A DNA stretch of 64,000 nucleotides, taken from the NCBI GenBank assembly GCA_013398275.1, contig VZSE01006614.1:310001-374000 (forward strand). The letters run 5' to 3'. The notes beneath the pieces were generated by a model. It saw only the letters and a list, made by a program, of their open reading frames with translations, did no database searches and had not been told where the DNA came from. Within the stretch, counting starts at the first letter, position 1. Every line of letters starts with the position of its first letter. Shown piece by piece: positions 25,001 through 37,233 of the stretch. This DNA is from Promerops cafer. Its lineage: Eukaryota; Chordata; Aves; Passeriformes; Nectariniidae. Made by a program: the position numbers and the translations under genes.

Positions 25001-28000
25001 CTTCTGTGGTGGAGTCTTCAACAGGGCCTGACACAAAGTCCTTGCAGCCTGTTTGGTGGCTGACGTTGATGTGAGCGTGCTTTGCTTCAGGCCGATTAAA
25101 GGACTGTTGTTTTAGGCACTTGCTCCCTTTTTTTTTTGCTATTTTTTTTTCCTTTTTTTTACTCGGCTTTTTTTGCATCTCCATAAATGGAGTTTTTCTG
25201 TAAATAGTGCTATTACCTGCCTGATACCCTTTTCCCTTCAAGTTTGACAGCATTTCTCTTCCTTGCCTTATAGTCCACTACAACAGAGAGCCCAGCAGTT
25301 TATTTCGTGTGATGTCTGTTTTTCTTCGTTTTTCACTGTCTAAAGTGCTCTAGTGTCTTGTTGCTTGAGCTCTAATTCCCTTTGAATGCATCACTGTAGA
25401 AAAAGTAAGGACCTAAAGGTGTGTTTCAAATGGAGAACTCCTTCAGGTTTGGGAATTGCTTTTCTAAAATTGTGAGTAGGGAAAATCTTGCTTGAAATTA
25501 TTTCTGCATCTTGAGCTGATTGTGGCTAGAGGAGGACCAGCCTATTTGGTGCAAAGTGCTGCGGGCACCTGGACAGTGGTCCTGCCAGCCAGGAGAGGGA
25601 AGATGACAGCAGCTCTCCAGAGGCGTCCTGCTTGTTCCTTCTGGAACAGGGCTGGGCTTAAACATTTGCTTATCTTCAGGATGATTTTCCTGTGCAGTTT
25701 ATTTCTTGGCAGCTTCAGCACGGTGTTTTCCTGTCATGAGAATGATAGATATAGTTGAATTTTTCTCTTTGAAAGTGATCTGAAGTCTCCTGAATTAGAA
25801 TAATATTAATAATTTGGAGAAGAAGAGAGGGCAAAACAAAAAGCACATTTTCCTGTTAGTCCTCCTTTGGATGCACCAAAGAAATAAGGAGCTGTGTGTT
25901 ATAACTTTGAACCTAGGCTGGAAAGATATCTCTTCCAAGACAGTGTGGTTGGCTTGGGCCACTTTTCTTTGCAGCCAGCTCTAAAAAAAGAGTAATGGGT
26001 GGCAAACAATTTTTTGGTTTTATCTTTATGTTGGCTTGTTGCATCTTTCACTTCTGCCTGTTGTCCCTTAGCTCAGGAATGTTTTTTTCCCAGGGCTGCT
26101 TCACTCAAGGAGGCTTTCTCAGTGGGTTGTCCAGAGAAATTTCTTCAGTCTATCACTGGTCTTCTAAGAGATGATCCTGAGGTGTAGATTTGTCCTGTCA
26201 ACATGTTGTACCCCTCCCAAAAGAACCTTTTCTTTCTTTCCTGCTCTCGCAGCGAGATGATAGCAGCAATGGTAGAACTGCAGTTGTGTTTTTAACCTGT
26301 AATCTGTGCAATCTCCTGGTCAAAGAGGGTTCTAGTCTTCTTCATGAAAACTTTGATGTGCATTGTACCATCAGCTACATATATCATGTACTTTCCTTGA
26401 TAAGAGATTTCTTCTCTTCAGCTTTGAGGTAGAACACAGAGACACAGGTATGTTTTGTACGTACTTAAACATAGTGTAGTTAAGCTGTTGTGCCAACTGA
26501 GAGCATAACCCGCATGTTCTGTGCTAAGCTGAGAGTACTGATCCTCATTCTGTGGGGTTCAGAAGCCCTCTGTGTGTGGGAGCAGGGTCTGGAGAGCCTG
26601 TGGAGTTTGCCCCCAAAAGTAGGTACAAAGCAGTGATGGGCAGCTGCCTTCGGTGCGTATTTTCATAAAATGCAGTTTGGTCTTGCTTCCCTTGCAGATT
26701 TGCCTGGCTGGTTAATGGATGGTGGTAAGATGATGTGAGAAGCAGGAGAGCAGGATATTCCAAGAGTTTTCCTGGAGTGCATGGAGGGGTGGGAGAAAAC
26801 ATGGCAATGATGAGTACACTGCATGCACAGCACATGTCACACAGTCATTGCTAGTATGTGTACCTGTGCCTTTATATTGCACAGAGTAATGTACCAAGGA
26901 CACTTGGAGTACACACAGCAATGGACTGCCTGGTCTAGGGGAACTGGGACGTGATCCAGGTAACGTCCAAGTATGACAGTATTTGGTGAAGTAATGAGTA
27001 ATCCTGGTATTGCTGTTGATGTCCACAAAAAACACCTCTGTTTTCCCTGTTGGTATCAATTTGTAGAGAAGGGCTGTTACTGAAAAATATGTTTGTTTTC
27101 TCTTAAACATGCTGTGTTATCCACTTTGGATGTACTGCTAAAATCCAGGTAGATTTATATTACAGTGCTCTTGTGCTGCTGATGACTTTTAATCATGTTA
27201 AATATGTTTTACAAAATAAAGATTATCCAAAAAAGCATTTTTAGAGCTGTTAACTAATGTAAGTATTTGTGTTTGTAGTGAAGATAAATAGCCTTACATT
27301 GACCAGAACACTGAACATACACTGAAGTAAGGCCTGAACATCAATCCCAACTCGAACGTCAGAAGGGCATGATCCAGTGTGTAATATTGTCCCATGCGCG
27401 TGGTAGGGTTGTGAAAGTGACTTTTCCCAAAAGCCTGGTGATGATTTACATCCACCAGCGGTGTTACTAGAGTGACAAGAAGTAGAGACTTCCTAAATTA
27501 AATATTTTAGGTGTTTTTAATTTGTCCTAATTCCTTAGAAAAGCTGGATGAAGCTGACAGGCAATGCAGACGTGTTAAGACATCGGTCAAAGTCCAGTAA
27601 AAACCTGATATGAGCTGTAAACTGGTTTTTGCATGTTCAGTTGCAGGGGAGGGCTATTCCCTGCATTAACAGCCCTGAGCCTGACTCCCTTGGCTCCTTC
27701 AGGAGTAGTAAGTCATTGCTGTGATGATATGCCTCAGTGATTTTACTGTCTATGAAATAGAGACCATCTTCATATGAACCTCTGGGGGTTCTTTGTAATA
27801 ATATTGTATTTTTAAAGAATGGCTGTACCACTCTACATAATCTCCGCTAATCGGTACATAAACCCTGTTTGGCAGTTTAAACTGTATGCACAAAATACGA
27901 GATTTGGCTCTGCCTATTCCAATAGTTAAAAGCTTTACTCTGCTGCAGAGCACATCTTTAATTGTTTCTAAGTGCAGTACACAGGCTTGTCTTTCTGTAT

Positions 28001-28721
28001 GCCAGATATTTTCTGTTTCTTCTTTTCTTTCTGTTCCATTGTGTCTCTGAGCAAACAAAATCTTGGCTAAATTGAAGGATTACTTTCTGAAATAAAGCCT
28101 TGTTCTGTGGAGTTTGCATAAACTAATCTCCCCTGTTGTTCAGAGTTGATCGAATAAAAATTCCATGTCCATTATTCTGGCATTTTCACCAAGTAATCTT
28201 ATGTCTGGAGCCAGTTTTCATCTATTTTTAATATATACTTGATGGATGGGTTTATTTTCTACCTACATATGGCAAAAATGTACCATTTTAAGCAAGTTTC
28301 CCTGCTCCTTCTTTCCCCACAAACAAAGGCACTTTCATTAATCTGCTTTCAGAAGCCTGAAACTAGAAGTTTCTCTTCCTGTGCATGAGTAATTATAGGT
28401 GGGCCATGGATTAAATAACCTACTGGAAAATCTTTTTTCATCTGTAGCATGGCTGAGAAGGACTTTGAGAATGAGTCTTGTCTGTTCAAGCCTCTTTACT
28501 GTGGAAAAAGGCACAAAAGCCATTGGTAGGCTGGAAAAAATAAGCTGTTTTTCATGGCTTGGCCATTTTTGCCCTCCATGTTGTAGTTGGCATGAGTAAT
28601 GGAAGAAGGAGTCATCTGATGCTACTGCTAGGTAAAGTGATTTCTTTTAATTTGGGGATTTTAGATCTCTGTTTTAAATAAGTTAAAGTATAACTTTAAA
28701 AGCACCTGCTTCTTTGGCAAA
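22036..28721. other. Long non-coding stretch with T-runs and one perfect palindrome
   Basis: No gene was recognised. The longest frames (24888-25253 minus, 121 codons; 26712-27110 minus, 132 codons) have no domain I know. The first contains lysine-rich text produced by T-runs on the plus strand. A run of 16 T lies at 23632-23647 and a T-rich patch at 25131-25173. A perfect 20-bp palindrome is at 24762-24781. A GC-richer patch at 23290-23420 is not CpG-island-like. Confidence 0.5.
24762..24781. repeat. Perfect 20-bp palindrome
   Basis: ATTCACTTTTAAAAGTGAAT reads identically on both strands with no central spacer. The half-site TTCACTTTT/AAAAGTGAA includes the AAGTG core of NKX2-type homeodomain sites and is close to AANNGAAA-type sites, but no binding is shown. 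It lies in single-copy sequence without a transposon around it. Confidence 0.9.
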
Positions 28722-28796
28722 TAGAATCATAGAATGGTTTGGTTTGAAAGGGACCTTAAAGAAAATCTAGTTCCAACCCTCCTGCTGTCTTCCACT
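28722..28796 (-). mobile_element. CR1 LINE 3' terminus, short fragment
   Basis: On the plus strand it begins TAGAATCATAGAATGGTTTG and continues GAAAGGGACCTTAAAG, then TCTAGTTCCAACCCTCCTGC. This is the reverse complement of the last 75 bases of an avian CR1. Only the extreme 3' end is present, as expected for severe 5' truncation. Confidence 0.92.
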
Positions 28797-31700
28797 AGTA
28801 TAACAGTAGGTGAGAGAGGCAAATTATCTTCTGAGGTTTCAACCATTCCACATTTAATAATAATGAAAACACATATCTGAATTTTCTAAAAGGAAGTAAA
28901 ATCAACTTCCTATTCACCTGACTTTTTAACTGCCCCCTTGTTTGCTGGTGGTCTTGTCTGGTATAATTTTGTATTTCTTTCACTGTGCTTCCATCAAGCT
29001 GCCATTGCTTCCAGATCCAGCCCCTCTGGAGGCTTGCTCAGTCTCACATGTGACAGCGATAATATCCACCCTGAAGTGGCTGAAGGGAGAGCCATGTTCT
29101 TCGTTGCTCAGGGAGCAGATACTGCTCCAGTCAGTGTACATTATCCATGGCCCCCACCTCTTGCCACCCACTAGGTCAGGAGAACATGTTCCTGACCTTG
29201 TCAGTGAAGTGATATGGGCGATATTCTTCATGTATGGAGGATGAAACTCTGGTGCGTGTCCAGAACGTGACACCTCGTGTTTGGAGTTGGATCAGGATGT
29301 GGTAAATACTGCTTTGATATTAATGAGAAAGCATCTGCCTCTAAGTCTTTGGGCATCTCACACAGATAGCTTGTTTCCTGGCATAGTGAGTGTTTTACTT
29401 TTGATTTATAGTTTGCTTTTGGTGTCCACAGCTGCAACTTTTGTAGCTGACGCTTTCCGTATCAAATCTTGTAGTTTTCCAGGGTTAAGATTCTGTTTTT
29501 ATTAAAGAAATGCTGCTTTAACATGTGGTCTGGTGGGCACATAGCAAATCTTCAGAAAGAAGACCAAAGTGTTTTGGTGGTCTTCCCTCTCCCACCTCCC
29601 CCAAGCCAAATGTCTTTGGATTGTTTCCATAAATATGCTGCACATCTGTGAATTACCAGACTGGTACAGTTACCTGTCTGGTACTAGATCATGCCTGTCC
29701 TTCAGATGAGAGTGTGCGTGTAAAAATAATTAATTGCTGTGTTGATTCCTTTTCTAAGTGATGACACCACAGCACAGGGGTAAGTAAAATTTGCTTTTTG
29801 TCCTACCTCCTCAGATGATTTACACTACAAGGCAATTCTCATTAAGGAAGTCTATCAAATAGCCTGGTTTATATAAAGCTCAGTCACAGCTGGTAAGGAT
29901 TATCTATAGAACAAAATCCAATGTTTGTTTTCGTGTGTTTAGATTTCTAAAAGCCATTAAGTAGACCTAAGCTATGTTCTGGATGCTCTTCCTGTAATTA
30001 ATACATAGTACAGAGAACAGTGGAACAGAAAGGACTGCTCATCTCACTATGACAGATACTCAGTGGCAACAAAATGAGCTTGAAACATTCCCAGTTTTCA
30101 GGGTAGAAAGTGAGACAGGCCTTGCAACATGCTTTGAGTACTCACAAACAGAGAGTTTAGTAGCCAAAGCATCCAAGGAATCACAAAGTTGAGGCTGTGG
30201 ATGGGATCACGTCCCACCAGCTTCTCCATCCAATTCACAGCAAGGGGTTTCCAGGCTGGGACTACTGATTGATTGCAGGGGAGGGCCAGAGGGGTGGTAA
30301 GAGTGTGAGGGAGAAGAGGAGGAAATAGAGAGAAATAGTGCTGCAGATGTTCTGCACCAGGCAAGGTAGACCAAAAGCGTGACATTTTGTTTGGAAATTC
30401 ACTGGCAGCCAGCAGAGCTTGATCATCGACACCGCTGGCGTTTCACACAAGCCACCCACTCTCTAAGCAGAAGCCATCTGCTCTTGGGGCTGCTGTCTCT
30501 GAGCAGGTATGTTGCAGAAATCTGGCACCTTGCTGGTGAGGAAGAGCCCCAGGGGAGTTTATGTGGGAAAGAGAGCAGTGCAGAGATGGTCACATGGAAA
30601 AAAGGTGGTGGAGGTGCTTCTTGGACACACTGGAGAAGCGGCATCCCACCTGAATGTTCTAGTCATGTACAAAGTGGTTACAGAGTGGTGGTGCTGGAGA
30701 GATTCTTCTCCCCAGCCAATATTTGACTCTGTTTTGGTTGAAATCTGTCTTCAGCCAGTCCTCAGATGTACATGGTACGTGCCTGTTAGAAGTATTACTG
30801 TGATTTTTTTGCTAACTTGCTAGTTATAGTACATATATTTTTTAAAGATGTGACAGTACAACTTTTAAAGTCTTTTAAGCCAAGGGCTCAGCCGCAGCAG
30901 AAGATTCTTTTCAGTGAGTGTGAATAAAAAGCCTGAGAGGATGGGGAAACATCTATCTTTTGAGCATCTATTTCTCCTTACACTCTATTAAGCAAAGAGA
31001 AACATATTGGTGCTTTTTTAAGGTTCATAAGGAGAAAATAAAAGGCTATAGGTGACAAATAGTTAATTAAGTAGAGATAAAACTATTTTAAATGTGAATA
31101 TTTTTAACTGCTAATTAAAGTTGGAGGGGCTCAATTTATGGCACTTGGCAACTAAGACAAATGAATACAGTTGTTTTTGTTCTCTGAAGTATAAACTGCT
31201 TTCCTTGCTTGAGAAGCATCCTGTTTTCTTTAGGTTGAAGTATGTTTCGAACTTGTTTTCACCCTGAGGATTCACTTTGCCTTAATAAATTCTGTTCCTC
31301 AGCAACTGCAGATGTTGAGGCTGGTGTCATAGTGGCCAGGATGTTTTCTTTCCTTCATCTGTCTCCCTTTGCTGTTCAAGCTTTTACTTTGTTTTTACTT
31401 TTAAAAATGACATTTTTAAAAACATTTTTTTAAAATGTTCACCATACTGTATTTTCTATGGGGGACAAGTAATAACCACTCTTGTGCAATTCTGCTATCA
31501 TACTGCTTTATGGATGTGTATTATTATTTTTATTTTCTTATTATTTATTCTGTGACTAGGCCTTTTCTTATGTAAGAGGACAAATTCTTGTCCCAGATGA
31601 CCTCACTTCTTGTCAAACAGGTGTGTCTGACTTCCAGTGTCATTTCATCTGGACAGAGGAGATGAATACAAATGGGAACTTGTTGAAAAGTCATGTGGGA

Positions 31701-34700
31701 GAAATGTTTTTATCTAGCAGTTGTCATTTGCCACAAACTATTCTGCAGAACAATATGCAATGAATTAGAATTAGGTTGCACTTTTTAACAGTGTGTGGAG
31801 TGAGACAGAAGTGGAAAAGCTACTTTAAGGGTCTGTTCTGCTCCTTGCTGGGTGGGCAGCATGGGTCTGTGCAGGAGCATGTTTGTGTGCTTGCATAGGT
31901 AAATTTGGGCACCTGGGTATGCACCCATCTGGAATGAGTTGGGCTCATATTTTTGTAGGATCAGACAAATAAACCTGTGATTGGCGGTTCAATGTCTTGG
32001 ATGTCTGTTACCTAAGGCTGAAAACACAAGCTGGCTTTCTACTCCACCTCCCTTGGAATGATGTTGAGAATGGTACAAGATGCCTCTACTTGACTAGCCT
32101 GTCCATATGCTAAATAATTCTCCCTGTGTCCAACAGTTGTGTGGATGTCATATGTCCATGCACGCTCAGTTGTGCCTACAAACATTTACAACAACTTGTT
32201 TTGTTGTTTAGAAAGCATATCTAAAAAAAAAAAAAAAAGATGTAGGATCCCCTAGGATGAGCTGCAGTAAAAATCATGGTGTCCTGACACTGGCTCTTCG
32301 GAGTAAGGAAATGATGCTGTTACTGGAGGACCTTTCTGTGCTAGGCAATGTGCAAATACCCCACAGCAAATAGTCCTTGTGCTCAAAGGGACTGTGGTGT
32401 CAGTAGACAAGGCCTTCATTGGGAGAAGGAGCTCAGACCAAATAAACACGGGATGTTAGTAAGTACCTTGCCAGGAACAGGGTTATTTATTGCTTTGTTT
32501 GTTTTGGGGGGTTTTTTGTAAGTTTGGTGATGAAAGGGAGTCAGTTACATAACAAGAGGACAAAAAAGAGCTCAGAGGAGAGGAAAAAAGACTAAGTGAA
32601 ACTTGGAAAAGCAGATGCAAAGACATGACAAGGCAGAAGGAGAAAGCCCAGCACGACATGCTGAGAAGTTTGAGTAGAACAGAGAGCAGGAGCACAGGGA
32701 GAGGAGGGTGTGGACGTGTTGAGGAAGGCAGTGGACATGACTGAAATGACAATGGTGACCGTGCTGTGGTGAAGAGGGGGAAGAAGACTTGTGTTCAGGG
32801 TGAGCTGGATGCCCTGAGATGGTGTTGAGGGCCACTGGAGAGCAGAAGGAAGAGAAAAAGAGAGTTGGCTTTAGTCTTGAGTAGAAGTGGAGTGGGGATG
32901 GACTGCTGGATCTCACACTGTGCTGCTGTCAGGTTCAGTGGGGTACTTTGCTGAAGGCAAGGTACAACTTTTTACTTTTAAGTAATGATTTAGTGATCAC
33001 TAAGGCTAGTGCTTAAACAAAACTCATCCCAGTAAGTGAAATCCATTATGAGAGTACATCTGCATTGATTGTCATGCTGGATCTTTATCCTCTCCCAAGT
33101 GTAGGATGGCACATTATCTCAGCTTTCTTCAGACAGATGGTTAATCCATAGTCTTTTGCTGTCTCAGCACACTGATTGGGGATGAACTTGAGACAGATGG
33201 AAAGTTGAAGTCAAGTTCTATAAGTAAAAAAGTGTACATTGGTTAACTCTGTGGAGGCCTTTGATTTTCCTCAGTGAAAAAAAGCGTGCCAAATATTACA
33301 TAGAAATATTTCTGACATCTGTGCTGCAAAAAGAAGCCCAAGCAGGGGAAACCAAAACACAATGGTTTGTGTTAAGCAGTAAGACAGGTAGTGTTATCAC
33401 AGCCGTCCCATTGGACTTTTAAATGTAGGGGTTATGTTTCATAATCCATCTTTTGCTGGAAATGGATTAAAAAAAAAATGCTGACCACAGAGCCTGCACG
33501 CAGGATTTTGCTGAGCTGTGGCAGATGACTTACATGTCTGTCTTCTGACAGAGCTTTCTGTAATTTGAGTCATTAGTAGCTGTTTAAAAGCAGGTAGGTG
33601 TGTGTTCTTTTCTCATTGTGGTACTTCTGAGCACTGCACATGATCTTGCTCTGTAGCAGCTTGAGTGTGTTGGTTGATGAGGTATTCTTCCCACCTTAGA
33701 TTGCAAGCCAAAAATTATTCTTCTTGCATTTCAGGATCATGAAATAGTCCAGTGAGGATTTGCGTGTTTTCTTTCATTTACATTTGGTAATGTTAGAGAT
33801 GACACAGAGGAGAACACGCTACCCTGGGAAGTGTGGTGACAGTCTTGGGTATTTGGCATTGTGCTCTTTGTTCCAGCTGTTTGTTAAAATTTAAGTAAAT
33901 AAAGAGCTAAATTTTCCCTTGAGCTAGGATGGTATTTCAAGAGACTTTTACTGTAACTAAGAGAAATTGCCTGAATACTCTCAGGGGATCAGTTTGTTGT
34001 CAGTGTCATTACTATCCTGTAGTGAACTGAGTTGCAGTGTAGAGGTGGTCTACAGAACCTGCTGAATATTAAATGCATGCAAATGTAAGAGGTATGAACG
34101 TATATAGCAGTAAATCTGTTCCATAATGTATGTAGTTTTTCTCTAGGTCTCATATAAAACTGTGAATATAGGGACTCTAAACAGTAGTATTATCTTCCAA
34201 GCAGATAAAATGGTATTCTGTTGTACTATTAAAGTACACTCTCAGGGGTGCTCTTGAGGTTGGTTTCCCGACTGGATATTGTACATTCCACCTTTACAGC
34301 CCTTTAAAATATTTAAAGTAAATATCACTGTGAAGACAATGTAAAATACAAAGTTGGAAAAAACTATTATACTTCATGTTTGATGTTTGCATATTTTCAA
34401 ACCTCAGAAAATGAAGTGATGCTTCATTAAGATTATCTAGACAATGAGTGTAAATACTTGCAATATGTTTAAATAGCATTGTAACTTTAGCAGAATACAA
34501 GATTTTAAAGAACTGAATTGCTTTGTCTCTGCCATTATGAGTTGTCTGAAACATAACATTTAACACTTGTAAGATGTTATACTGCATATAATTCACCCTA
34601 CTGCTTCTCAGATTCATATGAAACATTTATTTTCAGCACACAAATATATATATAGAAAACTTAATGCTGACTATAGTAGAACTAAAGTACTTGAGAATAT

Positions 34701-36426
34701 TTAGGACATATATAAGGAATAGTTTGAGTCTTGCTGGTGCTCTCGATGTAGATTATAGAATCATAGAATAGGTGTCTGAATGTACCAGCATTAAAGATAC
34801 AATTGTGAACAAATACCTCTACAAACTGTGCCATAAAATAATGGCAGCTGCTGTTTTCTCCGTGGCTGCCGATGAGCCTCATTGTGACAGATAGGGGTTA
34901 GATTCTGACAGACTGTGTTGTTGGTCTTGTCATTTGCATTTTCCTGGGTTTTATTGGTAAAATACAGATCAGCATTTTATAGTTAGAACCATTACCGACA
35001 GCTTGACATGCACTCATATTTAGTGCTATCAAAATGACACTTCTGCTTATGTAAACTTACATGCTTATTACTTATGTCTCCCAAGATAATTGTTCGCTAA
35101 ACAAGGCAAATGTAAACAGGAGGCTATTTTTTCAGAAAGTTGCTCCTTCAGCTTCCTGTCCATCCCAAAGGTCAAATCCTTTTTTGTGAGACCAAAAACA
35201 GCTGCTGACGCAGTGGTGACAGTGAAGAATGACAATATTATGATCTATGGTATGCTTAAGGACTCGGAGTTAAAGGTTGTAGCAGAGAAACATCCTTTCA
35301 GCAGGTTTCTGCAAACCTTAATAAGTGGCAAAAGAAAAATGCTTTTGAAATGGGCACTCATTTAGAATGCTTATTTCTTCACAGTTTAGTCTTTAAGTAC
35401 TTTTTTCCTGCAGAGGTCTAGCTGCTATGGTGCATTTATATTTCCTACATTGTACAAAATACCTGAGGTATTGCATAAAGCTGTGCTACCACCATATCTG
35501 AATAACTCAAGACTGTTGTCTCTAGCACTGGTCATATTGCCACTGTGCAGTGGAAAGTTTTATTAATGTTGTGCAGCACACTGAGGCTTGTAGAGGCTCA
35601 GGTGAAGGGCTGACTGACAACGGAGTAGGAGACTCAGCCCAAGCTACAACCTTTGATAATCTGCTCCCACCTCATCTTTCACCATTACTGCTCAAGTTGG
35701 TTCCCATCTAGGAAAGGGTTTGGGATGGAGGCCCAGGTCCCTGGAAGTGCTGTGGCCAAGGTGCAACTGTTAGATAAATTTTTTGGGGGTAGTGGTAGGA
35801 AGAGTCTTGCTGGCATCACTGTGGGGACAGTGGCAGAAGATAAAATGAAACCACACATCAGGGGCTCTTCTGAGATGATCTGCTGTGGTTTAAAAAATCA
35901 ACTCTGTCACAGAAAATTTACTCTGTCCCGGCCAAACCCAGTACCTGAGGTCTGGCACAGGCTTTTGAAACAGGCTGTGGAGCAGATATTTGTGCTGCAT
36001 GAGGCTTAGTGCCCATGCTGCGTTCATCCCCAGCACTCAAAGCCATTTTAGGTTTGCACATAAGAGCTCTACTGATTTCCCTTCCAAATAATGCTGTACA
36101 AGCCTGGTGGAAGAGGTTGCATTTATTCATAGCCACCTGTTTGTTTATCATGGACTGGGGGGAAGTTTATTAGACTTATTAGACATTAAGTTTATTTTTG
36201 GTTTTAGCTTTTAATGCTGGATGTTCTGCCGTTCAGGATGTTTCACTGGGCAGCTTTTGTTGTGCTTTAAAAAAAGGTTTAATCACTTCTCTCCAGCTTC
36301 CCTTCCATATTTTCTGTGGAATTTCAGTGATGTTTGTCTAATTTTGCTATTAATTTTTTCTTTAATTAAAAAAGGCAGAAGGTTTCTTTAATGTGTTCAT
36401 TTTTGTCTTAAAAGGAGATGATATTT
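28797..36426. other. Long non-coding stretch; poly(A) and purine-rich segments
   Basis: Frames reach 118 codons (35653-36009 +) and carry no recognisable domain. Visible structure is a run of 16 A at 32223-32238, a purine-rich stretch at about 32560-32910 and a short TAGAATCATAGAATAG string at 34756-34771 that resembles a CR1 terminus without a body. A region near 35570-35650 faintly resembles the MIR centre but is not convincing. Confidence 0.5.
32223..32238 (+). repeat. Poly(A) run of 16
   Basis: Sixteen consecutive A, preceded by CATATCT and followed by GATGTAGG. I could not identify a retrocopied body upstream, so it is recorded only as a homopolymer. Confidence 0.9.
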
Positions 36427-36575
36427 TATGGAATGGTTGGATTGGAAGGAACCTTAAAGATGATCTAGTTCCAACCCCCTCACTATGGGTAGGGGTTTCA
36501 CTCACTAGATCAGGTTGCTCAGGGCCCCATCCAACCTGGCCTGGAATGCTTCCAGGGATAGGGCATCCACAATAT
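36427..36575 (-). mobile_element. CR1 LINE 3' end, minus orientation
   Basis: Starting at TATGGAATGGTTGGATTGG and running through AACCTTAAAGATGATCTAG, ACTAGATCAGGTTGCTCAGG and CCATCCAACCTGGCCTGG to AGGGCATCCACAA, this is the reverse complement of about the last 150 bases of an avian CR1. The terminal octamers are missing or decayed. It lies 305 bases upstream of a second CR1 in the opposite orientation. Confidence 0.93.
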
Positions 36576-36879
36576 TTCAAGGAGAATCAGGTTTTCTGGA
36601 GTAGGCTGGAAGCTGCTGTCCCCTCATGGTAAATGACTGTGTTCCTACTTGCAGCTAGGAGGTGCAGAAGTTGAGTGCTCTCAATAACTGGGTTGAGAGG
36701 GATGGGATGCTTGCTGGAGGGAAGGGTAACTGGCTCCTGTTTGATGTTGATGATCTAGGACAAGAGAGAGTCTTGCTATGGGTCTGATTTTTTTTTTTTC
36801 CCCCCAACAGACAAGAGGAATGTGCTAGTTTTACATGGGAAACATCTTAGAGAAAATACACAAAAGAGAAAATGGGAAC

Positions 36880-37233
36880 TTACAGGAGAATTTCTGGGGT
36901 AACCTCATTGTGACCTTTCAGCACCTAAAGGGAACTACAAGAGAACTGGAAAGGGATTTTTTGTGAGGACATGTGGTAACAAGACAAGGAGTGGTGACTT
37001 GAAACTGAAAAAGGTTAAGTTTAAATTAGATATTAGGAATAAATTATTCACTGTGAAGGTGGTGAGACTCTGGAACAGGTTGCCAGAAAAGTTGTGGTTG
37101 ACTGGAAGTGTTCAAGGCCAGGTTGGATGGGGCTTTGAGCAACCTGGTCTAGTAAGGTGTCCCTGCCCATGGCAGGGCTGTTGGAACTAGATGATCCTTA
37201 AGGTCCCTTCCAATCCAGACCATTCTATGATTC
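36880..37233 (+). mobile_element. CR1 LINE 3' end, plus orientation
   Basis: It begins near AATTTCTGGGGTAACCTCAT and passes through GACCTTTCAGCACCTAAAGG, TTAGATATTAGGAATAAATT, CTCTGGAACAGGTTGCCAGA, AGGCCAGGTTGGATGGGGC and AACTAGATGATCCTTAAGG to ATTCTATGATTCT. This order is diagnostic for the ORF2 tail and 3' UTR of an avian CR1. The encoded tail (for example FKLDIRNKLFTVKVVRLWNR in 36963-37190) is interrupted and inactive. The 5' limit is uncertain by some tens of bases. The subfamily differs from the copy at 12541. Confidence 0.93.

Noticed and set aside
26712..27110. 132-codon minus-strand frame
   Set aside because: No recognisable domain, overlapped by another frame, no splice or promoter context; length is within chance for 64 kb of six-frame translation.
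34756..34771. CR1-terminus-like TAGAATCATAGAATAG
   Set aside because: No adjacent CR1 body matches in either orientation; 16 bases alone are not enough.
35570..35650. MIR-like CACTGAGGCTTGTAGAGGCT string
   Set aside because: Only short stretches align and the order breaks down after about 30 bases.
36787..36810. Splice-acceptor-like T12C6AACAG
   Set aside because: All three frames after the AG reach stops, the best one after about 30 codons inside the CR1 relic at 36880; no exon follows.
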